Below are positions 29,672-38,552 of a DNA stretch of 64,000 nt, one piece after another. Source of the DNA: Microlunatus sagamiharensis. Lineage in GTDB: Bacteria; Actinomycetota; Actinomycetes; Propionibacteriales; Propionibacteriaceae. A program made the translations under genes and the position numbers. A model generated the notes under the pieces. The model was not told where the DNA came from, did not search any database, and saw only the letters and a list, made by a program, of their open reading frames with translations. Where the stretch lies: contig NZ_LT629799.1 of the NCBI RefSeq assembly GCF_900105785.1, positions 1,426,001 to 1,490,000 on the forward strand, written 5' to 3'. Numbering within the stretch: the first letter of the stretch is position 1; every line of letters begins with the position of its first letter.

Positions 29672-30715
29672 TCAGGAGGAGCGCTGCCCCGCGGCGGCGC
29701 GAGGCTGCTCGGACGCCCCGCTCGGCGGCGGGCCCGCCTCGCCCCTGGGCTCGGAGCGGAGGATCGTCGTCCGCGCCTTGCCGCGCTTGCTGAAGACGTC
29801 GTACGCCACGGCGACGACGATGATCAGGCCCATGACGATCTGCTGGACGTAGGAGCCGATGCCGATCAGGTTCATGATGTTGCCGAGCACGCCGACGATC
29901 AGCGCGCCGGCGAGGGTGCCGAAGACGCCGCCGACGCCGCCGGAGAAGCTCGTGCCGCCGATGATCGGGGCGGTGATGGCCTGCAGCTCGTAGCCGATGC
30001 CGGCGTTGGGCAGCCCGGCGTTGACGCGGGACATGAAGATCACGCCGGCCAGCCCGACGAGGACGCCGTTGACCAGGAAGGCCTGGTACTTGGTCCGTTC
30101 CACGGCGATGCCGGCCGCCCGGGCCGCCTCCTCGTTGCCGCCCACGGCGTAGACCGCGCGGCCGTAGCGGGTCTGGTTCATCAGGTACCAGACGACCGCG
30201 GTGACGACGAGGAGCACGAGCACCGGGATCGGCAGCAGCCCGCCGAGGTTGCCCTGGCCGATGAGGATGAAGTCGCCGAGCTGGAGCACGTTCTGGCCCT
30301 GGGTCAGCTGCAGGACCGCACCGCGGGCCATCAGCATCATGCCGAGCGTGACGATGAAGGCGGGGGTGCGCAGCGTCGCGACCAGGAAGGCGTTGACCAA
30401 GTTGCAGGCGACGCCGATCGCCACGCCCACCAGGACCGCGAGCAGCAGGTTGCCGCTGCTCTTGTACGCGATCACCGACGCGACGCCCGCGAAGGCCATC
30501 ACCGCACCGGCCGACAGGTCGATCATGCCGCCGATGATCAGCGTCATCGCGCCGTAGGCGAGGATCGTGATCACGGCCGTCTGGCGCAGCACGTTGAAGA
30601 GGTTGTCCGAGCTGAGGAAGTTCTCGCTCAGCAGGCTGGAGGCGATCAGCACGACCAGCAGGATGATGAAGATGGAGTAGCGGCTCAGGTCGAACGACCT
30701 CCGCGCTGACGTCAT
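29672..30715 (-). CDS. Sugar ABC transporter permease (RbsC-like)
   Basis: This 347-residue permease has about nine to ten helices. RbsC-type signatures are LIIGGMIDLSAGAVMAFAGV, PAFIVTLGMMLMARGA and IIGGTSFSGGVGGVFGTLAG. ATG 30715 overlaps the ATPase stop (ATGA). The C-terminal 35 residues are a polar Pro/Ser-rich cytoplasmic tail. It forms the pore of the importer, presumably as a homodimer. Confidence 0.92.
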   Translation of the reverse strand: MTSARRSFDLSRYSIFIILLVVLIASSLLSENFLSSDNLFNVLRQTAVITILAYGAMTLIIGGMIDLSAGAVMAFAGVASVIAYKSSGNLLLAVLVGVAIGVACNLVNAFLVATLRTPAFIVTLGMMLMARGAVLQLTQGQNVLQLGDFILIGQGNLGGLLPIPVLVLLVVTAVVWYLMNQTRYGRAVYAVGGNEEAARAAGIAVERTKYQAFLVNGVLVGLAGVIFMSRVNAGLPNAGIGYELQAITAPIIGGTSFSGGVGGVFGTLAGALIVGVLGNIMNLIGIGSYVQQIVMGLIIVVAVAYDVFSKRGKARTTILRSEPRGEAGPPPSGASEQPRAAAGQRSS

Positions 30716-32256
30716 GGTCGTGGCCCCTCGATCTCGTTCATGGCGTGCTTGAGGATGGTTTCCTGGGAGTACTCGTCGGGCGTGAGCTCGGCGGTGAGCC
30801 GGCCGGCCGACATCACGTAGATGCGGTCGCACATCCCGATGAGCTCGGGCAGCTCGGAGCTGATCATCAAGATCGCCCGTCCCTGCTTCGCGAGGTCGGT
30901 CATGATCTTGTAGATCTCGTACTTGGCGCCGACGTCGATGCCGCGGGTCGGCTCGTCGAGCAGCAGCACCTTCGGGTCGGCGATGAGCCAGCGGGCGAGC
31001 AGCACCTTCTGCTGGTTGCCGCCGCTGAGCGCGGCGATCTTGGTCTCGGTGCTCGGCGCCTTCACGTTCATCTTGGTGAAGTACTCGTCGACGAGCGCCT
31101 GCTCCTCGCGGGCGTGGGCGTAGCCGCCGTGCACGACCTTGTCGAGGCTGGCGAGCACCGCGTTCTTCTTGATGCTCAGCTCGGGGACGATGCCGACCAG
31201 GCGGCGGTCCTCCGACAGCATGGCGATGCCGGCGGCGATCGCCTTGCGCGGGTCGCCGAGCTCGACGGGCCGGCCGTCGACCTCGACCCGGCCGGCGTCG
31301 AGCGGGTCGAGCCCGAAGACGGCGCGGACGACCTCGCTGCGGCCGGCGCCGATGAGACCGGCCAGCCCGACGATCTCGCCGGCGCGGACCTCGAGGTCGA
31401 TGTCGGCGAACATCCGCTCGGTCGACAGCCCGCTCGCGCGGAAGACCGTCTCGCCGATCTCGACCTGCTCCTTGGGGTACGACTGGTGGTCGAGGTCGCG
31501 CCCGACCATCTCGGCGATCACCTGGGCGGGGCTGGTGGCGCTCGCCGCCCGGGAGCTGACCACGGCGCCGTCGCGCAGCACGCTGATGTCGTCGGCGAGC
31601 GCGAAGACCTCGTCCATCTTGTGCGAGATGTAGACGACCGAGCGGCCCTCGGCGACGAGCGCGCGGATCTTGGCGAACAGCGCCTCGACCTCGCGGTGGG
31701 CGATCGCGGAGGTCGGCTCGTCCATCACCAGCACGTCGGCGCTGTGGTAGACGGCGCGGGCGATCTCGAGGGTCTGGATCTCGGAGACGGTCAGCGTGCC
31801 GAGGCGGCGGTTGACGTCGAGGCCGAGGCCCTCGGCCGCCAGGATCCGGCGGGCCTCGCGACGGATGTGGCCCCAGTCGACGCGTCCGAGGCGGGTGGGC
31901 AGGCGCCCGATGAAGAAGCTCTCCGCGATGGTCATCGCGGGGACGTAGTTGAGCTCCTGGGCGATCATCGCGATGCCGTTCGCCCGGGCCTCGATGGGGT
32001 TTCGGACGCGCACCTCCTCGCCGCGGACGGTGATCGTGCCGGCGTCGGGGGAGTAGATGCCGTTGACGATCTTCATCAGCGTCGACTTCCCGGCACCGTT
32101 CTCGCCGCACAGGGCGTGCACGGTGCCGGGTCGCACGTCGAACGTGACGTCGTCGAGGGCCTTCACCCCGGGGAAGGACTTCGAGACACCCCGGACCGAG
32201 AGGAGGGTTTCGGCCGGCCGGGCGTCGCGCGGACTCTCCACCGTCTCGGCGGTCAC
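30712..32256 (-). CDS. Sugar ABC transporter ATPase (RbsA-like)
   Basis: This 514-residue protein has two nucleotide-binding domains. The first has Walker A GENGAGKST, signature LTVSEIQ and Walker B VLVMDEPTSA. The second has a degenerate Walker A (GLIGAGRSE) and intact LSGGNQQK and LLLDEPTRGID, the usual state of RbsA/XylG-type proteins. It starts at GTG 32256, with GGAG about ten bases upstream. It is the first gene of the long minus-strand unit. Confidence 0.93.
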   Translation of the reverse strand: MTAETVESPRDARPAETLLSVRGVSKSFPGVKALDDVTFDVRPGTVHALCGENGAGKSTLMKIVNGIYSPDAGTITVRGEEVRVRNPIEARANGIAMIAQELNYVPAMTIAESFFIGRLPTRLGRVDWGHIRREARRILAAEGLGLDVNRRLGTLTVSEIQTLEIARAVYHSADVLVMDEPTSAIAHREVEALFAKIRALVAEGRSVVYISHKMDEVFALADDISVLRDGAVVSSRAASATSPAQVIAEMVGRDLDHQSYPKEQVEIGETVFRASGLSTERMFADIDLEVRAGEIVGLAGLIGAGRSEVVRAVFGLDPLDAGRVEVDGRPVELGDPRKAIAAGIAMLSEDRRLVGIVPELSIKKNAVLASLDKVVHGGYAHAREEQALVDEYFTKMNVKAPSTETKIAALSGGNQQKVLLARWLIADPKVLLLDEPTRGIDVGAKYEIYKIMTDLAKQGRAILMISSELPELIGMCDRIYVMSAGRLTAELTPDEYSQETILKHAMNEIEGPRP

Positions 32257-32313
32257 TGCCGCGGCTCCAGGACCGTCATCGGGCTGCCTCTCGTCGACGA
32301 GCGTGCTCTCTTC

Positions 32314-32345
32314 CTCACATGAGACGTACGAGCGTCTCAGGTGAG
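32314..32345 (-). promoter_or_regulatory. Candidate operator 1 of the sugar operon
   Basis: A 32-base imperfect palindrome about 60 bases before the ATPase start. Its outer parts are CTCACATGAG and CTCAGGTGAG, both fitting CTCANNTGAG, and the inner part pairs GAGACG with CGTCTC. It is a candidate site for the operon's SorC-type regulator. Confidence 0.55.
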
Positions 32346-32374
32346 CAGGACGTGCACGTTAGCCCGACGACCGC

Positions 32375-32406
32375 CTCATGTGTCAAACGCGTGACGCTCA
32401 GGTGAG
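32375..32406 (-). promoter_or_regulatory. Candidate operator 2 of the sugar operon
   Basis: A second 32-base copy begins CTCATGTGTCA and ends CTCAGGTGAG; the last ten bases match site 1 exactly. The two sites start 61 bases apart, about six helical turns, compatible with looping by a tetrameric regulator. Confidence 0.5.
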
Positions 32407-32455
32407 CACAAGGGGTTTCGAGGCGAGGGCCGTGGCGAGGAGCCCGCCGGGGGCC

Positions 32456-33337
32456 TCAGGGCTGGACGAGCTCCAGGTCCTCGAGCTGCCCGGGGTGCGT
32501 CGGCCGCCAGCCCAGCGCCTGCTGCGTGTGCGCGCTCGAGGAGGGCTGGTCCATGGCGAAGATCGGGCCGAACGGTCCGAAGTGCTCCACGGGCCGGGCC
32601 TCGACCGGCAGCCCCAGGCGACGCCCGATCACCGCGGCGATGTCGCGCACCGCGTCGCCCTCGTCGCCGACGGCGTGCCACGCCGTGCCCGCCGGGGCCG
32701 ACTCGAGCGCGATCCGGAACAGCGACGCGGCGTCGGCCGCGTGGACGGCGGGCCAGCGCTGGGTGCCGTCGCCGGGGTAGGCCGAGACGCCGGTGCGCCG
32801 GGCCAGGTCGGTCAGCAGCCCCGCGAACCCGCCCTGCCCGTCGGCGTGGACCGTGCGCGGCATGCGGACGGCGCTGCTGCGGACGCCGCGGTCGGCCAGG
32901 GCCAGCGCCGCCTCGACGGTGGCCCCGCGCTCGCCCAGGCCCTCGCCCGTGGGGAGGGGGTCGGCCTCGGTGGACAGCCGACCCGGGATCCACGGCGTGC
33001 CGGAGACCACGACCAGAGGGCGGTCAGACTCGACGAGCTGCTCGCCCAGAGCGCGGACGGCGAGGCCCTCCTCGGCGATCGAGCGCGCGATCGCCGCCGG
33101 GTCGCCGTAGTCGCGCCCGAAGGCGAGGCTCACCACGCCATCGGCGGAGCCGGCGCCCCGTCGGAGCAGGTCGACGTCGGACAGGTCGCCGCGCAGGACC
33201 TCGGCCCCGGCGGCCCCGAGCGTGGCCGCGGAGGCGTCCGAGCGGGCGAGCGCGAGAACGGTGTGGTCGTGGGCGAGGAGCTCGGCGACGACCGCCGAGC
33301 CGATGGTGCCGGTGCCTCCGGTGACGAAGACGTGCAT
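32456..33337 (-). CDS. SDR family NAD(P)-binding protein
   Basis: This 293-residue protein starts MHVFVTGGTGTIGSAVV, the Rossmann motif of atypical/extended SDRs. ATG 33337 has AGGAGGAACC just upstream. The LVVVSGTPWIPG segment replaces the usual Ser/Tyr region, and RMPRTVH follows the substrate-side loop, a pattern seen in NAD(P)H-binding reductases that TetR-family regulators control. It diverges from a TetR gene across 79 bases containing two palindromes. It is probably an inducible detoxification reductase. Confidence 0.85.
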   Translation of the reverse strand: MHVFVTGGTGTIGSAVVAELLAHDHTVLALARSDASAATLGAAGAEVLRGDLSDVDLLRRGAGSADGVVSLAFGRDYGDPAAIARSIAEEGLAVRALGEQLVESDRPLVVVSGTPWIPGRLSTEADPLPTGEGLGERGATVEAALALADRGVRSSAVRMPRTVHADGQGGFAGLLTDLARRTGVSAYPGDGTQRWPAVHAADAASLFRIALESAPAGTAWHAVGDEGDAVRDIAAVIGRRLGLPVEARPVEHFGPFGPIFAMDQPSSSAHTQQALGWRPTHPGQLEDLELVQP

Positions 33338-33349
33338 GGTTCCTCCTGG

Positions 33350-33371
33350 TGATGAGACGGATGTCCCATCA
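33350..33371. promoter_or_regulatory. TetR operator 1
   Basis: A 22-base palindrome: TGATGAGAC, four-base centre, GTCCCATCA (8 of 9 pairs match). It lies between the divergent SDR and TetR genes, 13 bases before the SDR start. Confidence 0.65.
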
Positions 33372-33380
33372 CCGTACACC

Positions 33381-33404
33381 GCGATGCGACACCTGTCCCG
33401 TCGC
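33381..33404. promoter_or_regulatory. TetR operator 2
   Basis: A second palindrome sharing the GAC-N4-GTC core: GCGATGCGAC, four bases, GTCCCGTCGC. It ends 12 bases before the TetR start codon, so it fits autorepression. Confidence 0.6.
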
Positions 33405-33416
33405 TAGGCTGGGGCC

Positions 33417-33995
33417 ATGGGTCGTTGGGAGCCGGGCGCACGGGAGCGCCTCGTGGTAGCCGCGGTCGACCTCTTCACCGAGCAGGGCTACGACGACACG
33501 ACGGTCGCGCAGATCGCCGAGCGCGCCGGCCTCACCCGCAGCACCTTCTTCCGGCACTTCTCCGACAAGCGCGAGCTGCTGGTCGCAGGGCAGCAGACGC
33601 TCAGCAGCCTGCTGGCCGAGGGCGTCGCCGAGGCACCGGAGGGCACGAGCCCGCTGGCGGCGGTCGCGGCCGGGCTGGAGCGGGCCTCGGGAGCCATGGG
33701 TCCCGCGAACCGCGACCTCGGGCCCCGCATCCGGGCCGCGGTGGCGGCCAGCAGCGAGCTGCAGGAGCGCGACGCCCTCAAGAACGTCGGCATGGCCGCG
33801 GCGATGACCGAGGCGCTGCTCGCGCGCGGCGTCGCCGCCCCGACGGCCCGGGTGGCCGCCGAGCTCGGCGTGCTCGCCTTCAAGCAGGGCTTCGCCGACT
33901 GGTCCGAGGGCGGGGCCGACGACGGCCGCGACCTCGCAGCCTGCGCGCTCGCCGCCCTGGAGGACCTGCAGGCCGCGACGGCCACGCTGCGCTGA
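33417..33995 (+). CDS. TetR family transcriptional regulator
   Basis: This 192-residue protein has the N-terminal TetR DNA-binding domain: AAVDLFTEQGYDDTTVAQIA and GLTRSTFFRHFSDKRELL (about 16-56). The C-terminal all-helical ligand domain is Ala-rich. No clear Shine-Dalgarno precedes ATG 33417. It should repress itself and the divergent SDR gene through the two operators between them and release on binding a small molecule. Confidence 0.92.
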   Translation: MGRWEPGARERLVVAAVDLFTEQGYDDTTVAQIAERAGLTRSTFFRHFSDKRELLVAGQQTLSSLLAEGVAEAPEGTSPLAAVAAGLERASGAMGPANRDLGPRIRAAVAASSELQERDALKNVGMAAAMTEALLARGVAAPTARVAAELGVLAFKQGFADWSEGGADDGRDLAACALAALEDLQAATATLR

Positions 33996-34010
33996 CCGGC
34001 CGGTCAGCGC
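33991..34010. terminator. Perfect 20-base palindrome holding both stop codons
   Basis: CGCTGACCGGCCGGTCAGCG is its own reverse complement. It contains the TGA of the TetR gene on one strand and the TGA of the GH81 gene on the other, so both convergent mRNAs end in the same hairpin. It likely acts as a compact bidirectional terminator. Confidence 0.5.
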
Positions 34011-36004
34011 CTCAGGGTCATCAGCCAGGCGAGCAGGTACGCCCGGCTGTCGCCGTCGTCCACCCACTGCTGGTCGAGGGTGGTCGCCGTGGCCAGCGCG
34101 GCCCGGCGCTGCTCCTCGCCCTCGAGCGCGGAGTACATCAGCAGGTAGTCGCCGAACTTCTGCGCGTACGACCCGCCGGTCGCCTCCTCGACCGCCGGCC
34201 CGATGCGGCTCGGGTCGCTGCCCAGGTAGGTCGAGGCCGGGTTCATCGGGATGAGCAGGATGCCGAGCATCGCCGCCGGCTCCGCGGAGAACCAGGTGCC
34301 GTAGTCCCGCTTGCCGCCCCAGTTGAGCGAGACGACGCGGTGGCCGTAGCCCTCGTACGCCTGCGCCGAGGTGTCGACGTCGTTCCAGTAGGCCAGCGAC
34401 GACTGCGCCTCCAGCGAGGTCAGCCAGACCGCCTCGCTGCGCAGCGCCTCGTCCCCGCTCGCCTGGGCCCAGGTGGCCAGCCCCACCCAGGCGTTGACCG
34501 CCTCCGAGCTCGACTCCTGGTTGTTGCCGTCGGCGAAGGGGGCCGTGCCCGACGCCCAGGAGTGGCCCGCGTACACGTCGAAGACGCGGAGGTCGGGGAA
34601 GGCGCCCCCGGAGCCGGAGGACGCGATGTCCGCCGCGAGCAGGTCCATCACCGGGGCCCAGCGTTGGGCGAGCGCAGGGTCGTCCTGGGCCACCACGCCG
34701 GCGGCGAAGAGCAGGTAGCCGTAGTGGAAGTGGTGGTCGTTGAACTCGTCGGAGCCGAAGGACGCGGTGAGCCCGACCATGCCCCGCGCCTGCTCGTCGT
34801 AGACGAAGCACACGGCGGCGCGGGAGGCGCAGCCCTGGGGCTCGGTCCACTGGTCGAGCGCCGTGACCAGCCGGGCCTTGATCGTCGCCGCCGCGTCGTC
34901 GGCCCCGACCTGCGTGGCCAGCCGGTAGAGCATCGACGCGCGGTAGAGGGCCTTGCCGCCGAAGTAGGTGTCGGACGGGAAGGCCGGGGTCTCCGCGACG
35001 TCGGTGCGCACCTGCGCGGCGAGCGTGGCGCGCTCCGCGTCGGTGAGCCGGCTGGTGTCGAGCGCGCTGGTCGGCGTCGTCACGGGTGCGGTCCAGGACA
35101 GCTCGTGACCGGCGCAGACGCTCAGCGTGCCGTAGATGCTCGGGTAGGTGCCGAGGTCGCACCGCGGGTCCCCGGCCGGGTTGGCCGCCTGGTGGGGCAG
35201 CCGGGCGAAGGCGGTGTCGCCCTCGGCGGCGTACGTCAGCGTCGTGGTGGCCACGTCGCCGTCGAGGCGGTAGGTGTGCGAGCCGCCCGTCAGCGGGTGC
35301 TTGGCGAGCCCCGCCAGTGCGGCGGCCGAGCCGTCGGCCGGGACGGGGAACCAGGTGGCGACCCCGGAGTCCTCGAGGTCGACGGTGCTGCCGTCGAGCG
35401 TGCCGTCGGTGAGGACCAGCGCGTAGGTGACCGGTCCGACGACCGCCGTGGCGTAGCCGTCGTGCGCGACCCAGGGCAGCGTGGTGCGGACCTGCTGCGC
35501 CCGCTCGGCGTGGTAGCTGACGAAGGGCGAGCCCTCCGCGACCACCGTCCGCCCGAGCGCGGCACCCTGGGCGTCGCGGCTCTCGACCGTGACGCTCAGG
35601 GTGTCGTACGCGGTGACGACCGCGGAGGCCGCGCCGACGTCGACGCCGACGTCGGGCACGTGCCCGCCGGCGATCGTCTTCGCGGTGGTGGTGACGCGCG
35701 GCTCGCCGAGGGCGAAGCCCGACCCGGTGAGCGCGAAGGACAGCGGCAGCGGGAACACCGGCTGCGGCTGCTCGCCGAAGACCAGGCCGGAGAACCAGCG
35801 GTTCGTCGGCGGGACGAGCCCGTCGGCCAGCCGGCTCGCCGGGAGCGGCTTCACCGTGCGGTGCACCACCCCGGCGACCAGCGGGTCGACCTGCTCGGCG
35901 CCGAGGACGGTCGTGGTCGTCGACGGCGGGGGAGCGGCGCTCGACGGTCCCGAGCCGCCGGTGGGCTGCTCGGGCGAGCACCCCACCAGCCCGAGGGCGA
36001 GCAC
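34004..36004 (-). CDS. GH81 endo-beta-1,3-glucanase lipoprotein
   Basis: This protein of about 666 residues has the GH81 layout: N-terminal beta-sandwich, then an (alpha/alpha)6 core with DEFNDHHFHYGY (catalytic Asp) and DGNNQESSSEAVNAW (catalytic Glu). It hydrolyses beta-1,3-glucan. A lipobox (LGLVGC) is followed by a Pro/Ser/Thr linker, so it is membrane-anchored outside. From GTG 36004 the signal is too short; in-frame sequence upstream (LRSRALLAAGVVL) completes it, so the start may be a CTG at 36037 overlapping the HlyD-like stop. It is the third gene of the GT2 operon. Confidence 0.88.
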   Translation of the reverse strand: MLALGLVGCSPEQPTGGSGPSSAAPPPSTTTTVLGAEQVDPLVAGVVHRTVKPLPASRLADGLVPPTNRWFSGLVFGEQPQPVFPLPLSFALTGSGFALGEPRVTTTAKTIAGGHVPDVGVDVGAASAVVTAYDTLSVTVESRDAQGAALGRTVVAEGSPFVSYHAERAQQVRTTLPWVAHDGYATAVVGPVTYALVLTDGTLDGSTVDLEDSGVATWFPVPADGSAAALAGLAKHPLTGGSHTYRLDGDVATTTLTYAAEGDTAFARLPHQAANPAGDPRCDLGTYPSIYGTLSVCAGHELSWTAPVTTPTSALDTSRLTDAERATLAAQVRTDVAETPAFPSDTYFGGKALYRASMLYRLATQVGADDAAATIKARLVTALDQWTEPQGCASRAAVCFVYDEQARGMVGLTASFGSDEFNDHHFHYGYLLFAAGVVAQDDPALAQRWAPVMDLLAADIASSGSGGAFPDLRVFDVYAGHSWASGTAPFADGNNQESSSEAVNAWVGLATWAQASGDEALRSEAVWLTSLEAQSSLAYWNDVDTSAQAYEGYGHRVVSLNWGGKRDYGTWFSAEPAAMLGILLIPMNPASTYLGSDPSRIGPAVEEATGGSYAQKFGDYLLMYSALEGEEQRRAALATATTLDQQWVDDGDSRAYLLAWLMTLRR

Positions 36005-36033
36005 GACGCCGGCGGCCAGGAGCGCCCGGGACC

Positions 36034-36771
36034 TCAGCTCAGGCCGATCTGGCGCAGGAAGGCGAACGCGGAGTCGCTGACGCCCGCGAGGGGGCCGTCG
36101 TCGCGGAGCCGCACGGTGGCGACGACGGGCGTGCCCGTCCGGGTCAGCGTGCTGAGCGTGGGGTCTGTGAGCGCCGGGCTGTCCACCCGGATCTCGGCGG
36201 CCGCGTTGCCCTGCTCGGTGGCGACCTTGACCGTGCTGACCGTGCCGTCGACCTTCTGGTTGTTCGGCAGCAGGATCGACACCTCGGCGCCCTTCTGCAC
36301 CCGCTCGTAGTCGCGCGGCGTCAGCAGGTACTGCGCGCGGACGAACTGCGAGCCGGTGACGACGATGCGGGCGAAGGACTGCCCGCCGGTCAGGGTGGTG
36401 CCGAGCTTGGCCCGCACCTCGTCGACCTGGCCCGGGACGGTGGCCAGGTAGGTGATGGTGCCCTTCTTGGTGTCGACGGTGTAGGCCTCGGTGCTCTTGA
36501 CCTTGACCTTGTTCGCGACGTCGGCCGCCATGGCCGGGCTCTGCATGGTGAAGAGCGGGTCGCCGACGGCGACCACGTCGTTCTCGCGGACGTCCTGCTC
36601 GATCACGGTGCCGCCGTAGCCGGCGCCGACGTCGTACGCGTCGGTGCCGATCGTGGCGGTCAGGCTCTGCGCCTGGGTCTGGCGCTGGTTGAAGATGATC
36701 GTCAGCACGGCGACGAGCGCGAGCACGCCGAGCAGGCCGCCGACCAGGCGGAGACGGTTGGTCCAGGTCAT
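36034..36771 (-). CDS. HlyD-like membrane fusion/adaptor protein
   Basis: This 245-residue protein has one N-terminal membrane helix (LVGGLLGVLALVAVLTIIF) and an extracellular part with two half-barrel lipoyl-like segments (YGGTVIEQDVRENDVVAVGD and GTITYLATVPGQVDEVRAKL) and a short beta-barrel region. It resembles HlyD or Alg44-type partners of polysaccharide synthases. ATG 36771 overlaps the GT2 gene (ATGA). It probably assists export of the polymer made by the synthase. Confidence 0.82.
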   Translation of the reverse strand: MTWTNRLRLVGGLLGVLALVAVLTIIFNQRQTQAQSLTATIGTDAYDVGAGYGGTVIEQDVRENDVVAVGDPLFTMQSPAMAADVANKVKVKSTEAYTVDTKKGTITYLATVPGQVDEVRAKLGTTLTGGQSFARIVVTGSQFVRAQYLLTPRDYERVQKGAEVSILLPNNQKVDGTVSTVKVATEQGNAAAEIRVDSPALTDPTLSTLTRTGTPVVATVRLRDDGPLAGVSDSAFAFLRQIGLS

Positions 36772-38552
36772 GCGAGGTTCCTCGTCTGGGAGCCGGCGCC
36801 GACGAGGACGCCAGGGGTGGCCGGGGTGGCCGGGGCAGGGAAGAGCGGGCCGTCGGCCTGCAGGGCCGGCTCCGCGGGGGCGTCCGGCAGGGTCCAGCCC
36901 GGGGCCGGGGTCGTGTCGCGGAGCGCGCGGGTCGGAGCCGGGTGGTTGTTGCGCCAGGACTCGCGCAGCGCGACGACCATGAAGACGCCGAGGATGAGCG
37001 TGTTGGTCACGTTCCAGCCGGTCGCGAGGGTGAGCTGGCTGTTGTCGACGTCGCGCCAGATCGCCACGACCGACGTCAGCGCCAGGAAGACGAACACGCA
37101 CACCTGCGGGATGATGAAGCTGAACGGCGACTCCGGCCGACCGCCCCGGCCCCCGGTCACGTGCCACTTCTGCTCCTTGCCGACGAAGGCGTTGACCAGC
37201 GCGGCGAGGTAGATCGGGAACGACACCGCGGCGAGCATCAGCACCTCCCAGCGGAACGAGCCGAGGGTGTAGAAGGCGAGCAGGACCTGCATCAGGTAGA
37301 AGCCGGCGTAGTAGATCACCCAGGTCGTGATCGAGATGTCGAGGTTGACCGGCCGCAGGTCGAAGAAGATCTCCAGCGGCGGCACGAGCAGCAGCAGCCC
37401 GGGGGCGATCCCGGTCAGGTAGTGCGTCGCCGTGACCAGGTACATCAGCCGCTGGTCCATGGTCAGCCGGCGACGCGGGCTCAGCGGGTTGTGCGTGAAC
37501 ATGATCTCGAAGCCGCCGGTCGCCCAGCGCAGCTGCTGCTTGGTGTAGGCCTCGATCGTCTCGGGCGCGTCGCCGACCGCGAGGGTCTGCGGGATGTAGA
37601 TCGTGCGCCAGCCGCGCTCGTGCATCATCAGCGAGGTCCACACGTCCTCGGACTTGGAGTCGGTGTAGATGCCGCCCACGTCATCGACGGCCGCGCGGCG
37701 GTAGATGACGTTGGTGCCGACGCAGAAGGCCGCGTTGAAGTGGTTCCGGCCGCTCTGCACGAACTTGTAGAACACGGTCTGCATGTAGCCGGCGCCGCGC
37801 GAGATCAGGTTGTGGAGGTTCCCGTACGCCTGCGGGGTCTGCACGAAGGCGACCGTCCGGTCGACGAAGAAGGGCACCGTCTCCACGAGGAACTCGGGGC
37901 GGGGCACGAAGTCGGCGTCGAAGACCGCGAAGTACTCCGACGACACCAGGGACAGCGCGTGATTGATGTTGCCCGCCTTGGCCCCGCCGCCGCTGAGCCG
38001 GCGGATGTAGCCGCAGCCGATCTCGGCCGCCATCGCGCGGACCTCGTCGGAGCGACCGTCGTCGAGGACGTAGGTGCCGTGACGTCCGCGGATCGCCATC
38101 GCGGCCACGGCGGTCCGGCGGATCACCGCGACGTCCTCGCCGTAGACGGGGATGAAGACGTCGATCCTGAGCTCGCGGCCGTCGAGCACGACCGGCCACC
38201 GCTCCGGGTAGTCCTCGAGGCCCTCGGCGACGATGCGGTCGCGGTCGAAGAGCAGCGTCTTCGCTTCGTGGTAGGGGAAGTCGCGTGGTCCGCGGGTCCC
38301 GGCCAGGATCGTCCAGCCCGACAGCAGGGCGTGCAGGATCAGGACCAGCTCGGCGACGAGCACGAGCAGGTAGGGCAGCAGGCTGCCGCGGTTGCCCGGC
38401 GCGAGCAGGAAGGCGGCGTAGCGCAGGATCCCGAGCGTCGCGATGATCGTGATGACGATCAGCACGGGCGGGTAGGGGTTGGCGGTCTCGGCGCGGCGCG
38501 TCGACGAGTCGAGCTCGTCGACGCGGGCGTAGTCGTGCACAGGTCGTGCCAT
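36768..38552 (-). CDS. GT2 processive polysaccharide synthase
   Basis: This 594-residue membrane glycosyltransferase has two N-terminal helices, the GT2 catalytic domain (about 128-345) and four or five C-terminal helices. Processive-synthase motifs are complete: VLDD (162-165), FDADF (211-215), SED (301-303) in place of TED, and QQLRW (339-343). These are shared by cellulose, hyaluronan and curdlan synthases. A cytoplasmic PilZ domain is absent. ATG 38552 opens the conserved part; an upstream in-frame ATG gives only low-complexity sequence. The neighbouring GH81 gene suggests a beta-1,3-linked product. Confidence 0.88.
   Translation of the reverse strand: MARPVHDYARVDELDSSTRRAETANPYPPVLIVITIIATLGILRYAAFLLAPGNRGSLLPYLLVLVAELVLILHALLSGWTILAGTRGPRDFPYHEAKTLLFDRDRIVAEGLEDYPERWPVVLDGRELRIDVFIPVYGEDVAVIRRTAVAAMAIRGRHGTYVLDDGRSDEVRAMAAEIGCGYIRRLSGGGAKAGNINHALSLVSSEYFAVFDADFVPRPEFLVETVPFFVDRTVAFVQTPQAYGNLHNLISRGAGYMQTVFYKFVQSGRNHFNAAFCVGTNVIYRRAAVDDVGGIYTDSKSEDVWTSLMMHERGWRTIYIPQTLAVGDAPETIEAYTKQQLRWATGGFEIMFTHNPLSPRRRLTMDQRLMYLVTATHYLTGIAPGLLLLVPPLEIFFDLRPVNLDISITTWVIYYAGFYLMQVLLAFYTLGSFRWEVLMLAAVSFPIYLAALVNAFVGKEQKWHVTGGRGGRPESPFSFIIPQVCVFVFLALTSVVAIWRDVDNSQLTLATGWNVTNTLILGVFMVVALRESWRNNHPAPTRALRDTTPAPGWTLPDAPAEPALQADGPLFPAPATPATPGVLVGAGSQTRNLA

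Noticed and set aside
33369-35981. An 870-codon frame over the GH81 gene
   Set aside because: Same-strand shadow in another frame; GH81 catalytic motifs lie in the 34004-36004 frame.
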